Part shown: positions 15,055-23,358 of the stretch, piece after piece
How positions within the stretch are numbered: position 1 is the first letter of the stretch
How the letters are laid out: every line of letters begins with the position of its first letter
Assembly (NCBI GenBank): GCA_945904015.1
Contig: CAMDPK010000053.1
Span: 1 to 41,257, forward strand
DNA: 41,257 nucleotides
Direction: 5' to 3'
DNA from: Candidatus Kuenenia stuttgartensis
GTDB lineage: Bacteria > Planctomycetota > Planctomycetia > Planctomycetales > Planctomycetaceae
Program-made: the position numbers and the translations under genes
The notes under the pieces: model-generated
The model's input: the letters and a program-made list of their open reading frames with translations, nothing else
What the model was told of the DNA's origin: nothing
Databases searched by the model: none

Positions 15055-17232
15055 CTATCGAATGAAGAGGATCTCGCGGTAGGTCGGCAGCGGCCAGAGG
15101 TCGTCGGCGACGATCCCTTCGAGTTCATCGGCCACGGTGCGGACCTTCAACATGGCGGGGCAAACCTCGTCGCGGTAGTGCTTGGCGTGAGCCAAGATGT
15201 CGCCGCTCGCGGAGTGCTCGACCGCGTGTTCCAGTTGCTTGATGGCTCCTTCGAGTTGGCCGGTCAGTTCCGTCAACTTGTCCAGCGAACTGGTGTCGGG
15301 AGTCCGGCCGCAGCCTTTCATCGCGGCAGCGGTCTGAGCCAGTTCACCTTGATAGCGGTACGCAGCCGGCAGGATCGACGATCGAGCCATGCCCAGGCAC
15401 AAGCGGCCTTCGGTGTTGATGTCCTTGCAATACCGCTCCATGTAAATCTCGTAGCGGCTTTCGGTCTCGCGCGGGCTGAGCACTCCGTACTTGTCGAACA
15501 GAGCAATCGCCTCGGCAGCCTTGATGGAGCCGAGGGCATCGACCGTGTTGCGGAGGTTCGGCAGACCACGCTTCTCGGCTTCCTGGTGCCATTCTTCCGA
15601 GTAGTTGTTGCCGTTGAAAACAACCGCCTTGTGCTGCTTGTAGATGCTTTGCACGAGCGTCTGCACCGCACTGGCCAGCTTGCCAGCGTCGCCGCCGGTG
15701 GCCTTCTCCAGTTCGGTGGCGACGTAGTCGAGGCTCTCGGCGACGATCGTGTTCAGCACGACCAGAGGACCGGAGATCGACTGGCTCGATCCGACCGCAC
15801 GGAACTCGAACTTGTTGCCCGTGAAGGCAAACGGACTGGTGCGGTTGCGGTCGCCTGCATCCTTCGGCAGAGCCGGCAGCGTGTCGACGCCGATCGTCAG
15901 GTAGCCACCTTTCTTCGAGGTCTCCAGCTTGCCCTTTTCGATCTGCTCGAAGACATCGGTCAGCATGTCGCCGAGGAAGATCGAGATGATTGCCGGCGGA
16001 GCTTCGTTCGCACCGAGTCGATGGTCGTTGCCCGCGTGAGCGATCGAGGCTCGCAGCAGTTTCGAGTTCTTGTGAACCGCACGAATCACGGCGGCGCAGA
16101 ACACCAGGAACTGCATGTTCTTGTGCGGGTCATCGCCCGGTTCGAGCAGATTGGCCGAGTCAGTGCCCAGCGACCAGTTCAGGTGCTTGCCGCTGCCGTT
16201 GATGCCGGCGAACGGCTTCTCGTGCAGCAAGCAGGCGAGGCCGTACTTGGGGGCGATCTTTTGCAGCATCAACATGGTCTGCTGCTGATGGTCGGTCGCG
16301 ACGTTGGCGTTCTCGTAGATCGGAGCCAACTCGTACTGTGACGGAGCGACTTCGTTGTGCCGCGTCTTCACCGGCACGCCGAGCTTGGACAACTCATGCT
16401 CGGTTTCGAGCATGCAGGCCAGCACGCGATCGGGGATCGCACCGAAGTATTGATCCTCGAATTCTTGCCCCTTCGGCGGCTTGGCTCCGAACAACGTCCG
16501 TCCGCAGATGTTGAGATCCGGGCGAGCGAAGTAGAAGTTGCGGTCGATCAGAAAGTATTCCTGCTCCGGTCCACCGGTCGCGAAGACGTAGTCGGGAGTC
16601 GCTTGGCCAAAGACTTTCAGGACTCGCTGCGCCTGCTTGTTGAGGGCTTGCATCGAGCGGAGCACTGGAGTCTTCTTGTCGAGAGCCTCGCCGGTCCACG
16701 AACAGAACGCGGTCGGAATGCACAACGTCGTGCCGTTCGGGTTCTCCAGAATGTAGGCGGGCGACGTGACGTCCCAAGCCGTGTAGCCGCGAGCCTCGAA
16801 GGTCGCGCGGATGCCACCGCTGGGGAACGACGAAGCATCTGGCTCACCTTGGATCAACTGCTTGCCGGTGAACTCGCTGATCGCGCTGCCGTCGCCGGTC
16901 GGGGCGAGGAACGAGTCGTGCTTCTCAGCGGTGATGCCGGTCAGCGGTTGGAAGACGTGAGCGTAGTGCGATGCACCCTTCTCCAGCGCCCAATCGCGCA
17001 TCGCAGTCGCGACGGCGTCGGAAATGCTCGGATCGAGTTTCTCGCCACGCTTGATCGTGCGTTGCAGGGCTTTGAACGCCGGCTTCGGCAGACGTGCCCG
17101 CATTTCTTTTTCGTTGAACGTGTTGACGCCGAACAGCGATGGGCTGGCGACATCACGGAAATTCAACGGTGCGGCGTCGGACTTGTAGTTGATGACGGCG
17201 GCGATGGCAGAGGCACGAGCATTGAGCGACAT
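15055..17232 (-). CDS. glnN: Glutamine synthetase type III
   Basis: A 725-residue enzyme that makes glutamine from glutamate, ammonia and ATP; the length is typical for the type III form and much longer than GlnA. The N-terminal GSIII region reads [20 protein letters not shown], then [20 protein letters not shown]. The catalytic domain shows [30 protein letters not shown] (Glu metal ligands), [14 protein letters not shown] and [19 protein letters not shown], followed by [20 protein letters not shown]. The C-terminal helical part contains [23 protein letters not shown] 17232 is supported by AGGAG 10 bases upstream; longer in-frame extensions lack domain support. The protein probably forms a dodecamer, as in the family. 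The gene has a long upstream region with no recognisable regulator and ends at the bidirectional terminator. Confidence 0.97.
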   Translation of the reverse strand: MSLNARASAIAAVINYKSDAAPLNFRDVASPSLFGVNTFNEKEMRARLPKPAFKALQRTIKRGEKLDPSISDAVATAMRDWALEKGASHYAHVFQPLTGITAEKHDSFLAPTGDGSAISEFTGKQLIQGEPDASSFPSGGIRATFEARGYTAWDVTSPAYILENPNGTTLCIPTAFCSWTGEALDKKTPVLRSMQALNKQAQRVLKVFGQATPDYVFATGGPEQEYFLIDRNFYFARPDLNICGRTLFGAKPPKGQEFEDQYFGAIPDRVLACMLETEHELSKLGVPVKTRHNEVAPSQYELAPIYENANVATDHQQQTMLMLQKIAPKYGLACLLHEKPFAGINGSGKHLNWSLGTDSANLLEPGDDPHKNMQFLVFCAAVIRAVHKNSKLLRASIAHAGNDHRLGANEAPPAIISIFLGDMLTDVFEQIEKGKLETSKKGGYLTIGVDTLPALPKDAGDRNRTSPFAFTGNKFEFRAVGSSQSISGPLVVLNTIVAESLDYVATELEKATGGDAGKLASAVQTLVQSIYKQHKAVVFNGNNYSEEWHQEAEKRGLPNLRNTVDALGSIKAAEAIALFDKYGVLSPRETESRYEIYMERYCKDINTEGRLCLGMARSSILPAAYRYQGELAQTAAAMKGCGRTPDTSSLDKLTELTGQLEGAIKQLEHAVEHSASGDILAHAKHYRDEVCPAMLKVRTVADELEGIVADDLWPLPTYREILFIR

Positions 17233-17665
17233 TTGAGCGCAACTCCTGGGACAAAATCTGGCTCGAAAACCAAAACGACTGAACAACGTCCCACGAGAAA
17301 AGTGCCTTCGAGCAACACACTCTCCCCGGAATCTCTCCTGCCGGAGCACGCCCTGTGCCGGCCCGCGATGCTCAAACGCAACCCGCTGCGCCGCATCGCT
17401 TTTTCGGAAGTCGGCCGAACTCCTCCTGACGCGGATTGCGCCGAGCCTCAGCAACCTCTGCCGCTGGCTCAGGCAACCCGCCCGACTTCGCAATCGCTCT
17501 TCGCGGCAGCCGCCAAGCTTGGTGATCGCCGCGAAGGGGCGGCATCGTAATAGTGCTTTCGCTCGCCTTCAACGCAGCACCAGGACAATGTGTTGGCGAC
17601 CTCGCCGGGATTCATTTCCGCGGCTTCGCGGGTACAGTCACCGCCTCCAAAGTCAGGATGCCCGA
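17233..17665. other. 433-bp divergent intergenic region between glnN and the PhyH-like gene
   Basis: It must hold the promoters of both divergent genes. AGGAG for glnN is visible at its left end. An extended open frame on either strand is compositional and has no domain support. I see no known riboswitch fold and no confident -35/-10 pair, so promoter positions are not assigned. Confidence 0.5.
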
Positions 17666-18457
17666 ATGAGCTATTTCCGCATTTCCGCCGCTCAAATTGA
17701 CCAATTCGAGGAGGACGGATTCTTCATCGTCCCGAACCTGCTCGACGTCGAAGAGGTCACGCTGCTCAGCCAGATCGCTCGCGAGGATCGCGAACTGGCT
17801 TTGAAAAAGGCGATCCGCGCGGACGGCGAAGGAGGGGCGATCGACCTCGTTGTCGAAAACGAACTCCCGGACGATTCAATCTACAGCGCGATCGTCCGCA
17901 GCGAGCGGATCGTCAACGCGATGGAAACACTGCTGCTCGACGAGGTCTACCACTACCACCACAAGATGATTTTGAAGGAGCCGCGCGTCGGCGGCGCGTG
18001 GGCTTGGCATCAGGATTACGGCTACTGGTACAACAACGGCTGTCTGTTCCCGCATCTGGCGAGCTGCATGATCGCGCTCGACAAAGCGACGCGAGAGAAC
18101 GGCTGCCTGCAAGTCCTGCGCGGCTCGCAGCATCTGGGCCGCATCGATCACGGTAAGACCGGCGATCAGACCGGAGCCGATCTCGAACGCGTCACCGCCG
18201 CACTGGAACGCTTCGAGTTGGTCCACTGCGAACTCGAACCCGGCTCGGCCATTTTCTTCGACTGCAACTTGCTGCACCGCTCCGACCAGAACAAGAGCGA
18301 CCACCCGCGTTGGGCCTTCATCGCCTGCTACAACGCCAAGCACAACGATCCGTACAAAGACTCGCGGCACCCACGCTACTCGCCACTCGAACGCTGGGAC
18401 GACATGCGTGTCGCGGAAGTCGGCCGGCGACAATTGGTCGCGTTGCGTCAAAACTAA
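17666..18457 (+). CDS. Phytanoyl-CoA dioxygenase (PhyH) family oxygenase
   Basis: A 263-residue Fe(II)/2-oxoglutarate oxygenase. It begins MSYFRISAAQIDQFEEDGFF, the standard FEEDGFxxV opening of the PhyH family. The iron triad is visible as W-H-Q-D-Y (HxD) and the distal His in CNLLHRSDQNKS, with the 2-oxoglutarate Arg in HPRWAFIACYN. LQVLRGSQHLGRIDHG matches the usual GSH-like segment. ATG 17666 was chosen over upstream in-frame starts because the family begins here. PhyH relatives hydroxylate a wide range of small molecules including ectoine and halogenation substrates, and planctomycetes have many paralogues, so no substrate is given. The TAA stop overlaps the terminator-like repeat at 18456. 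Confidence 0.9.
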   Translation: MSYFRISAAQIDQFEEDGFFIVPNLLDVEEVTLLSQIAREDRELALKKAIRADGEGGAIDLVVENELPDDSIYSAIVRSERIVNAMETLLLDEVYHYHHKMILKEPRVGGAWAWHQDYGYWYNNGCLFPHLASCMIALDKATRENGCLQVLRGSQHLGRIDHGKTGDQTGADLERVTAALERFELVHCELEPGSAIFFDCNLLHRSDQNKSDHPRWAFIACYNAKHNDPYKDSRHPRYSPLERWDDMRVAEVGRRQLVALRQN

Positions 18458-18547
18458 CCCGAAGCGTCAGCGAGGGCGAGCGCTTCGAGAAATCCCGATT
18501 TGTAAGTCTCCCGGAGCACCCGCCCTCGCTGACGCTTCGGGTTTTTT
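18456..18547 (+). terminator. Repeat-derived stem-loop with T-run after the PhyH-like gene
   Basis: Arms 18456-18478 (AACCCGAAGCGTCAGCGAGG...) and 18521-18543 pair perfectly over 23 bp, and TTTTTT follows. The first bases are part of the TAA stop. The CCCGAAGCGTCAGCGAGGG word is, as I recall, widespread between planctomycete genes. Terminator function is likely from the T-run. Confidence 0.8.
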
Positions 18548-18571
18548 CGCGTACTCGAAAGGAACATTCTC

Positions 18572-19750
18572 ATGCCACCTCGGCTTTTGCGATTCCTGTT
18601 TGGTCTGCTGCTCCTATGCGTCTCCGTCCCCGCAACACCGGCTGCCGACACCGTCGCAAGCGACAAGGGAAAACTCAGCGACGACAAGGCCACGCGTTGG
18701 TTTGATCTGCGAGCGCTCAACCTCGAAGGTCAGGCGTGGAAGGAAACGAAGGCTCCGTTCGATCGCTTCCCGGCCAAGGCGGAGAAAACAGTCCGCGCGG
18801 GCGTGTGGGGTCTGAGCCAGCATTCGACCGGCCTGTGTGCTCGCTTCGAGACGAATGCCGCGTCGATCAAGGCCAAGTGGACGTTGACCTCGGCGAAGCT
18901 GGAGATGCCGCACATGCCAGCCACGGGAGTCAGCGGACTGGATTTGTACGTCCGCTCGGAGGACGGTTTCTGGCGCTGGCTGGCGAATGGCCGGCCGTCC
19001 GCGCAAACGAACGAGGCGACGTTGGTGGCCAATCTTCCGCCACTGCGAAAGCCGACCGAGATTCGCGAGTTCTTGCTGTACCTGCCGCTCTACAACGGAG
19101 TCAGTTCGGTTGAGATCGGCTTGCCCGCCGATGCGAAGCTGTCGAAAGCCGAGCCGTATAAAAACGAAGACGGCACGCTGCGCAAGCCGATCGTGTTTTA
19201 CGGGACGTCGATCACGCAGGGAGGCTGTGCGTCTCGGCCGGGGATGGTCCACACGGCGATTCTTCAGCGACGGCTGGATCATCCGGTCGTGAATCTCGGC
19301 TTCAGCGGCAACGGCAAGATGGAAATGGAAGTCGTCGAGCTGATGGCCGAGATCGACGCTTCGTGCTACGTCATCGACTGCCTGCCGAACCTCGAACCCA
19401 AAGAGGTCGCCGAACGGACCGAGCCGCTGGTCCGCAAGCTCCGCGAAGTGCGACCGAAGACGCCGATCCTGCTCGTCGAGGACCGCAGCTACAGCGACTC
19501 GTTCCTGGTGACATCGAAGCGCGAGCGGAACGAATACAACCGACATGCGCTGCACTCGGCGCACGCTCGGCTGCGCGGCGACGGGGTCGAGGGTCTGTTT
19601 TATCTCGACGGCGATTTCCTGTTGGGCGCGGACAACGAGGGGACCGTCGATAGCTCGCACCCAACCGATCTCGGCTTCTTTCGCCAGGCGGATGCCTTCG
19701 AGCAAGTCCTGCGGCCAATCCTGTTCGGCGAGAACGGAAATGGAAAATGA
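18572..19750 (+). CDS. Secreted SGNH hydrolase with GxDLY N-terminal domain
   Basis: A 392-residue protein with a signal peptide (MPPRLLRFLFGLLLLCVSVP, cut near TPAADT). Residues about 40-190 form the SGNH N-terminal domain (PF14607), recognised by GVSGLDLYVR, the GxDLY signature. Residues about 200-385 are the SGNH/GDSL esterase (PF14606 type): block I IVFYGTSITQGGCASRPG with nucleophile Ser, block II NLGFSGNGKMEMEV, and the Asp-His pair in VDSSHPTDLGF. Relatives act as acyl- or acetyl-esterases on polysaccharides or lipids; the exact substrate is unknown. AAAGGAAC precedes the start. The last codons and the TGA stop (19748-19750) run into the AT-rich repeat that follows, so the C-terminal ENGNGK is probably repeat-derived. 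Confidence 0.9.
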   Translation: MPPRLLRFLFGLLLLCVSVPATPAADTVASDKGKLSDDKATRWFDLRALNLEGQAWKETKAPFDRFPAKAEKTVRAGVWGLSQHSTGLCARFETNAASIKAKWTLTSAKLEMPHMPATGVSGLDLYVRSEDGFWRWLANGRPSAQTNEATLVANLPPLRKPTEIREFLLYLPLYNGVSSVEIGLPADAKLSKAEPYKNEDGTLRKPIVFYGTSITQGGCASRPGMVHTAILQRRLDHPVVNLGFSGNGKMEMEVVELMAEIDASCYVIDCLPNLEPKEVAERTEPLVRKLREVRPKTPILLVEDRSYSDSFLVTSKRERNEYNRHALHSAHARLRGDGVEGLFYLDGDFLLGADNEGTVDSSHPTDLGFFRQADAFEQVLRPILFGENGNGK

Positions 19751-19848
19751 GAAATGAAGAAAAATGAGAAATGAAGAATGGAGAATGCAAAATGAAGGGT
19801 GCGACATTTTGCACTTTTCATTTTCCATTTCTCATTTTTCATTCTCAG
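19736..19848. repeat. A/G-rich imperfect inverted repeat
   Basis: A purine-rich arm made of GAAAATGAGAAATGAAGAAA-like words is mirrored by a pyrimidine-rich arm of TTTTCATTTTCCATTTCTCA-like words, with apex stem GCAAAATG/CATTTTGC. The match is imperfect. It covers the stop codon of the SGNH gene and contrasts strongly with the surrounding GC-rich DNA. Confidence 0.7.
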
Positions 19849-19956
19849 CCTTCGCGAACGCACCGCCTTGACGGTCGAAAGTGGGCACTCGTATCATCGC
19901 CCGCCTTTGACCAAAATCCGCCGCAAGACGCCGGAAATTCTCGCTGAAAGACCGAC

Positions 19957-20802
19957 ATGAAACCTGAGCCGATGCAGCATTCCAACGCCTTGCCGAACTC
20001 CCAGTCTCCGCTGTTGAAGTGGCTCGACCAGTACGGCAACGGGGCGACCATCGTGGCCTGCGTGGCGATGATCGGCGGAGCGATTTGGTACTCGTACACC
20101 CGCACGTCATCGTCTCGCAGCGAGGCGGCTTGGGCACAGTACAGCCAAGCTCGCTCGGCCGAGGATTTCGGCAACATCGCCGACGTCTACTCGAATACGG
20201 AAGTCGGCACCTGGGCACGCTTGGGCGAGGGCGAACGTCTGGTCGATTCCGGCATCTCGCTGATGTTCACCGATCGCGAGGCCGCCTTGGGTGAACTCAA
20301 GAAGGCGGACGAAGCCTTCCGCAAGGTGCTCGGCAACAAATCCGGTGCAGACGTGGCTCGCGAGCGTGCCGCGTGGGGCTTGGCGAAATCGACCGAAGCC
20401 CAATCCGACAGCGACACGACCAAAGCCGTCGAAGGCTACACCGCGCTGCTCAACCAATTCCCAAAGTCGATCTACAAAGCTGCCGCCGAAGAACGGATCG
20501 AGTCCCTGAAATCGCCGGACGCGAAAGAGTTTTACGCTTGGTTCCACAAGCAGCATCCGAAGCCACCTGATCTCAAAAAGCCGAAGGACGGACTGCCAGA
20601 GGGACACCCATCGCTCGACTCGTTGTTGGATGACAAGCCGGAAGAGTCGAAGCCGGACGCTAAAAAGGACGCGAAGGATTCTGACGCCGAAAAAGCTCCC
20701 GAAGACAAACCGAAGAAGGACGAGAAACCGGCTGATGAGCCGAAAGACGACAAGCCCAAAACGGAGAGCAAGGACAAGGATGCCCCGGCGGATTCCAAAT
20801 GA
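19957..20802 (+). CDS. Membrane-anchored YfgM/TPR-like protein with charged tail
   Basis: A 281-residue protein. A single transmembrane helix (GATIVACVAMIGGAIWYSYT, about residues 29-48) follows a short cytoplasmic segment. Residues about 55-190 are helical and Ala-rich, with WARLGEGERLVDSG, AAWGLAKSTEAQSD and GYTALLNQFPKSIYKAAAEE, resembling the TPR-like layout of YfgM/BamD-type proteins. The C-terminal 75 residues are almost entirely Lys, Asp, Glu, Pro and Ala (DKPKKDEKPADEPKDDKPKT) and probably disordered. Its stop overlaps the next start in an ATGA (20799-20802), so it is co-translated with the pseudouridine synthase. A role in envelope protein assembly would be by analogy only. Confidence 0.75.
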   Translation: MKPEPMQHSNALPNSQSPLLKWLDQYGNGATIVACVAMIGGAIWYSYTRTSSSRSEAAWAQYSQARSAEDFGNIADVYSNTEVGTWARLGEGERLVDSGISLMFTDREAALGELKKADEAFRKVLGNKSGADVARERAAWGLAKSTEAQSDSDTTKAVEGYTALLNQFPKSIYKAAAEERIESLKSPDAKEFYAWFHKQHPKPPDLKKPKDGLPEGHPSLDSLLDDKPEESKPDAKKDAKDSDAEKAPEDKPKKDEKPADEPKDDKPKTESKDKDAPADSK

Positions 20803-21989
20803 GCGGCTCCAACGTGGGGCACGTTTCCAACGTGCCCGTGCCGGACGAGCAGGTTGAAAACCTGCCCCACGAATTGCTCGACGGCGATGAGGAATCAGAC
20901 GCCGTCTCCACCGAGATCGAACCATCGGTTGTCACGCTTTCGTCCGAATCGGTTCGCGTCGTAGTCGAGGCTCGCGCGCATGGCTGGCGAGTCGATCATT
21001 ACCTCTCGCGGCTGTTTCCGAATTACAGCCGAGCCTTGTTTCAGCGGGCTCTCGAACAGAAATCGGTCGTGCTGAACGGCCTCGCCGTCAAAGCCGCGCG
21101 GCGGTTGCGAGTCAATGATGTGCTCGACGTGCGGCTGCCGGAACTGCCCGACAGCAGCCTGCCGCCGGAAGACATTCCGATCGACGTGCTGTTCGAGGAT
21201 GAGCATCTCGTCGTGCTCAACAAGCCGGCGAACATGATCACACACCCCGGCAAGGGGCACTATCGTGGCACTCTGGCCGGAGCGTTGCAGTTTCACTTTA
21301 ACCAACTCAGCAACGTCGCGGGCCAGCTTCGGCCGGGGATCGTGCATCGGCTCGACAAGGACACCAGCGGCGTCATCGTCATCGCCAAGAACAACCAGGT
21401 GCATTGCAAGCTGAGCGAACAGTTCGAGCAACGCACGACGGTCAAAGAATACCGAGCCATCGTCTGGGGCGAGGTCGCTCAAGATCGCGGTGTCATCGAC
21501 ACGCACGTCCGCATCAATCCGAAAGTCCGCGAGAAAATGCAGGTCTGCGACGCGGAGGGAAACGCTCGCCAAGCAGTCACGCACTTTGAGGTCGCTGAAC
21601 GCTTTCGTGGTTTCACCTTCATGCACCTCAAGCCGAAGACCGGCCGCACGCACCAGCTTCGGTTGCACATGTCGCACCTCGGTCACTCGATCGTCGCCGA
21701 CGAGCTGTACGGCGGCGGCAAGTGCCTGCGTGCCGCCGACGTGGACGGCAGCGTCGCTCAAGCCGAACGGGAGACACTGCTCTCTCGCAAAGCCGAGTCC
21801 GCCGCCAAGAAGTCCGGTTTCGATTCGGTCGTCGATACGTTCGACGACGTCCTGATCCGCCGCCAAGCTCTGCACGCCTTTCGATTGAGCTTTCGGCATC
21901 CGGAGAGTGGAATACCGATGACGTTCGAGGCTCCGTGGCCGCAGGACTTCGAGGCAACTCTTTCCACGCTGCGTCAGCAGCAGAAGTAG
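20799..21989 (+). CDS. rluD: RluA/RluD-family 23S rRNA pseudouridine synthase
   Basis: A 396-residue protein. An S4 RNA-binding domain (HGWRVDHYLSRLFPNYSRAL) is followed by the catalytic domain: VLNKPANMITHPGKGH, then RPGIVHRLDKDTSGVIVIAK with the catalytic Asp of HRLDxxTSG, and LKPKTGRTHQLRLHMSHLGH. It isomerises specific uridines in large-subunit rRNA. The start overlaps the preceding stop (ATGA). Residues about 6-24 (NVGHVSNVPVPDEQVENLPH) are encoded by the repeat at 20814-20870, so they are a repeat-derived extension with no family counterpart, followed by an acidic stretch before the S4 domain. An insertion of about 50 residues after GGGKCLRAADVDG carries many Ala, Ser and Lys. The TAG stop is the start of the palindrome at 21986. 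Confidence 0.92.
   Translation: MSGSNVGHVSNVPVPDEQVENLPHELLDGDEESDAVSTEIEPSVVTLSSESVRVVVEARAHGWRVDHYLSRLFPNYSRALFQRALEQKSVVLNGLAVKAARRLRVNDVLDVRLPELPDSSLPPEDIPIDVLFEDEHLVVLNKPANMITHPGKGHYRGTLAGALQFHFNQLSNVAGQLRPGIVHRLDKDTSGVIVIAKNNQVHCKLSEQFEQRTTVKEYRAIVWGEVAQDRGVIDTHVRINPKVREKMQVCDAEGNARQAVTHFEVAERFRGFTFMHLKPKTGRTHQLRLHMSHLGHSIVADELYGGGKCLRAADVDGSVAQAERETLLSRKAESAAKKSGFDSVVDTFDDVLIRRQALHAFRLSFRHPESGIPMTFEAPWPQDFEATLSTLRQQQK
20814..20870. repeat. Chimeric GTGGGGCA stem-loop inside the rluD coding region
   Basis: This 57-bp element begins GTGGGGCACGTTTCCAACGT, like the copies at 1849 and 22939, and ends CAGGTTGAAAACCTGCCCCAC, like the copy at 13999-14022. The outer 8 bp, GTGGGGCA/TGCCCCAC, pair. 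It is translated in frame near the RluD N-terminus. Confidence 0.9.
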
Positions 21990-22033
21990 GTTGGGACTCT
22001 GTCCCGACCGGTCGGGACAGAGTCCCAACCTAC
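21986..22033. repeat. Loopless 48-bp perfect palindrome
   Basis: Bases 21986-22009 (GTAGGTTGGGACTCTGTCCC...) and 22010-22033 are exact reverse complements with no spacer. The TAG at 21987-21989 is the rluD stop. It fills most of the gap before the FAH-family gene, whose ribosome-binding site AAGGA lies beyond it. Confidence 0.95.
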
Positions 22034-22057
22034 GAAACACAACAAGGACCAACTCCC

Positions 22058-22936
22058 ATGAAACTCGCCAAGGTTCGTCTCGCCGACGGTTCCGTCCGCG
22101 TGGCCAGTGTCGAAGATCAAACCGTCAAACTGCTCGACCTGTCGCGGTCGGGGACGATTCATTGTCTCGCCGACATTCTGCGCGAGGACGATCCGGTCGT
22201 GTTGGCTCGCTTGCTGATCGACGAGGCGGCTGGATCGCTACCAGCCGGAGCGGTGCGGTTTCTCGCACCGATCGACTCGCAGGAAGTCTGGGCCGCCGGA
22301 GTTACCTACAAGCGCAGCCAGGTCGCGCGGATGGAAGAATCCGAATCTGGAGCTTCGCACTACGACAAGGTCTACACCGCTCCGCGTCCGGAGCTGTTCT
22401 TCAAAGGGAACGCTCGCCGCACGTCCGGTCCCGGCGAACCGGTGCGTGTCCGAGCCGACAGCCGCTGGACCGTGCCAGAGCCGGAATTCACGCTCGTGGT
22501 TTCACCGAAGGGGAAGCTGGTCGGCTACACGATTGGCAACGACATGTCGGCTCGCGACATCGAGGGGGAAAACCCGCTCTATCTGCCGCAGGCGAAGGTC
22601 TACAACCAGTGCTGTGCTCTCGGCCCGTGCGTGCTGCTGGCCGATTCCGCCGAAGGCGGACTCGACCGTGATTCGACGAAAGTCATGCTCACGATCCACC
22701 GCGCGGGCCGCGAGGCGTTCCGAGGCGAAACGCATATCGGCATGATCGTGCGCGGGTGGGACGAATTGATCGGTTGGCTGACTCGTGAAAATGACATTCC
22801 CGACGGGGCGTTCCTGCTGACGGGAACCGGCGTCGTGCCGCCCGATGATTTCACGCTCGAAGACGGCGACAGCGTGTCGATCGAAATCACCGGCATCGGG
22901 ACGCTGACGAACCCCGTCGTGAAAGCCAAGGCGTAG
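22058..22936 (+). CDS. FAH-family hydrolase, resembling 2-keto-3-deoxy-D-arabinonate dehydratase
   Basis: A 292-residue protein starting MKLAKVRLADGSVRVASVED, with AAGGA upstream. The fumarylacetoacetate hydrolase fold shows WAAGVTYKRSQVARMEESES, ELFFKGNARRTSGPGEPVRV, WTVPEPEFTLVVSPKGKLVG (Glu metal ligands) and YTIGNDMSARDIEGENPLYL followed by PQAKVYNQCCALGP. The variant TYKRS...EESE and GENPLYLPQAK is what I associate with the KdaD subgroup, which dehydrates 2-keto-3-deoxy acids in pentose oxidation. Assignment to the FAH superfamily is firm; the exact substrate is inference. No other pentose-oxidation gene is adjacent. The TAG stop is followed after two bases by a GTGGGGCG-type repeat. Confidence 0.85.
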   Translation: MKLAKVRLADGSVRVASVEDQTVKLLDLSRSGTIHCLADILREDDPVVLARLLIDEAAGSLPAGAVRFLAPIDSQEVWAAGVTYKRSQVARMEESESGASHYDKVYTAPRPELFFKGNARRTSGPGEPVRVRADSRWTVPEPEFTLVVSPKGKLVGYTIGNDMSARDIEGENPLYLPQAKVYNQCCALGPCVLLADSAEGGLDRDSTKVMLTIHRAGREAFRGETHIGMIVRGWDELIGWLTRENDIPDGAFLLTGTGVVPPDDFTLEDGDSVSIEITGIGTLTNPVVKAKA

Positions 22937-22938
22937 AC

Positions 22939-22991
22939 GTGGGGCGCGTTTTCAACGTGCCCGTGACGAGCACGTTGAAAACGTGCTCCAC
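22939..22991. repeat. 53-bp stem-loop repeat, GTGGGGCA family
   Basis: It begins GTGGGGCGCGTTTTCAACGT and ends GAAAACGTGCTCCAC, the same 53-bp layout as 1849-1901 with a few compensating changes in the arms. Changes such as CC to TC with GG to GA on the other arm keep the stem paired. It starts just after the FAH-gene stop codon. Confidence 0.9.
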
Positions 22992-23358
22992 AGCCACAAA
23001 CAACATCAGCCCGGCCGCATCCGAGCTGACGCTTGTTCCAAACGCTTCCAACCTGTCTTCGTCGCTAACAATCCGCCGAGCTCTCCCCGCCGTGAAGAGC
23101 CTGCGATCCGTGGCTGTCCGCCGTGAACGAGTCACGAGCTGACAGTCGCATCAACCTGAGTTGTCATCCGTGTTGACATAACCCGGCAGTTGTTCGCGAA
23201 CGACTCCCAGTCGATTGCGGCATCCGGTCCGGCAACACGATTGGGGGTCGGAAGTGGGGCGGTAGGGTATCGGTCGCGCGCGGAATTGCAACGAACATTT
23301 CGTGTCGATTTTTCGGCCGCGATTTGGAACTTGCAAAACAAAGTGCGCGCTTAATGCA
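22992..23358. other. 367-bp intergenic region after the repeat, before hisB
   Basis: This region lies between convergent genes (FAH hydrolase and hisB). I see no coding frame with family support, no tRNA-like cloverleaf and no clear T-run terminator. It may be decayed sequence. Confidence 0.4.

Noticed and set aside
15013..16341. A 442-codon plus-strand open frame opposite glnN
   Set aside because: It is fully antisense to conserved glutamine synthetase sequence and begins inside the bidirectional terminator region.
175..22991. The inverted repeats as terminal repeats of insertion sequences
   Set aside because: The loops are mostly under 100 bases with no transposase frame between arms, and no target-site duplications are evident. 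They behave as stem-loops, not as ends of a coding transposon.
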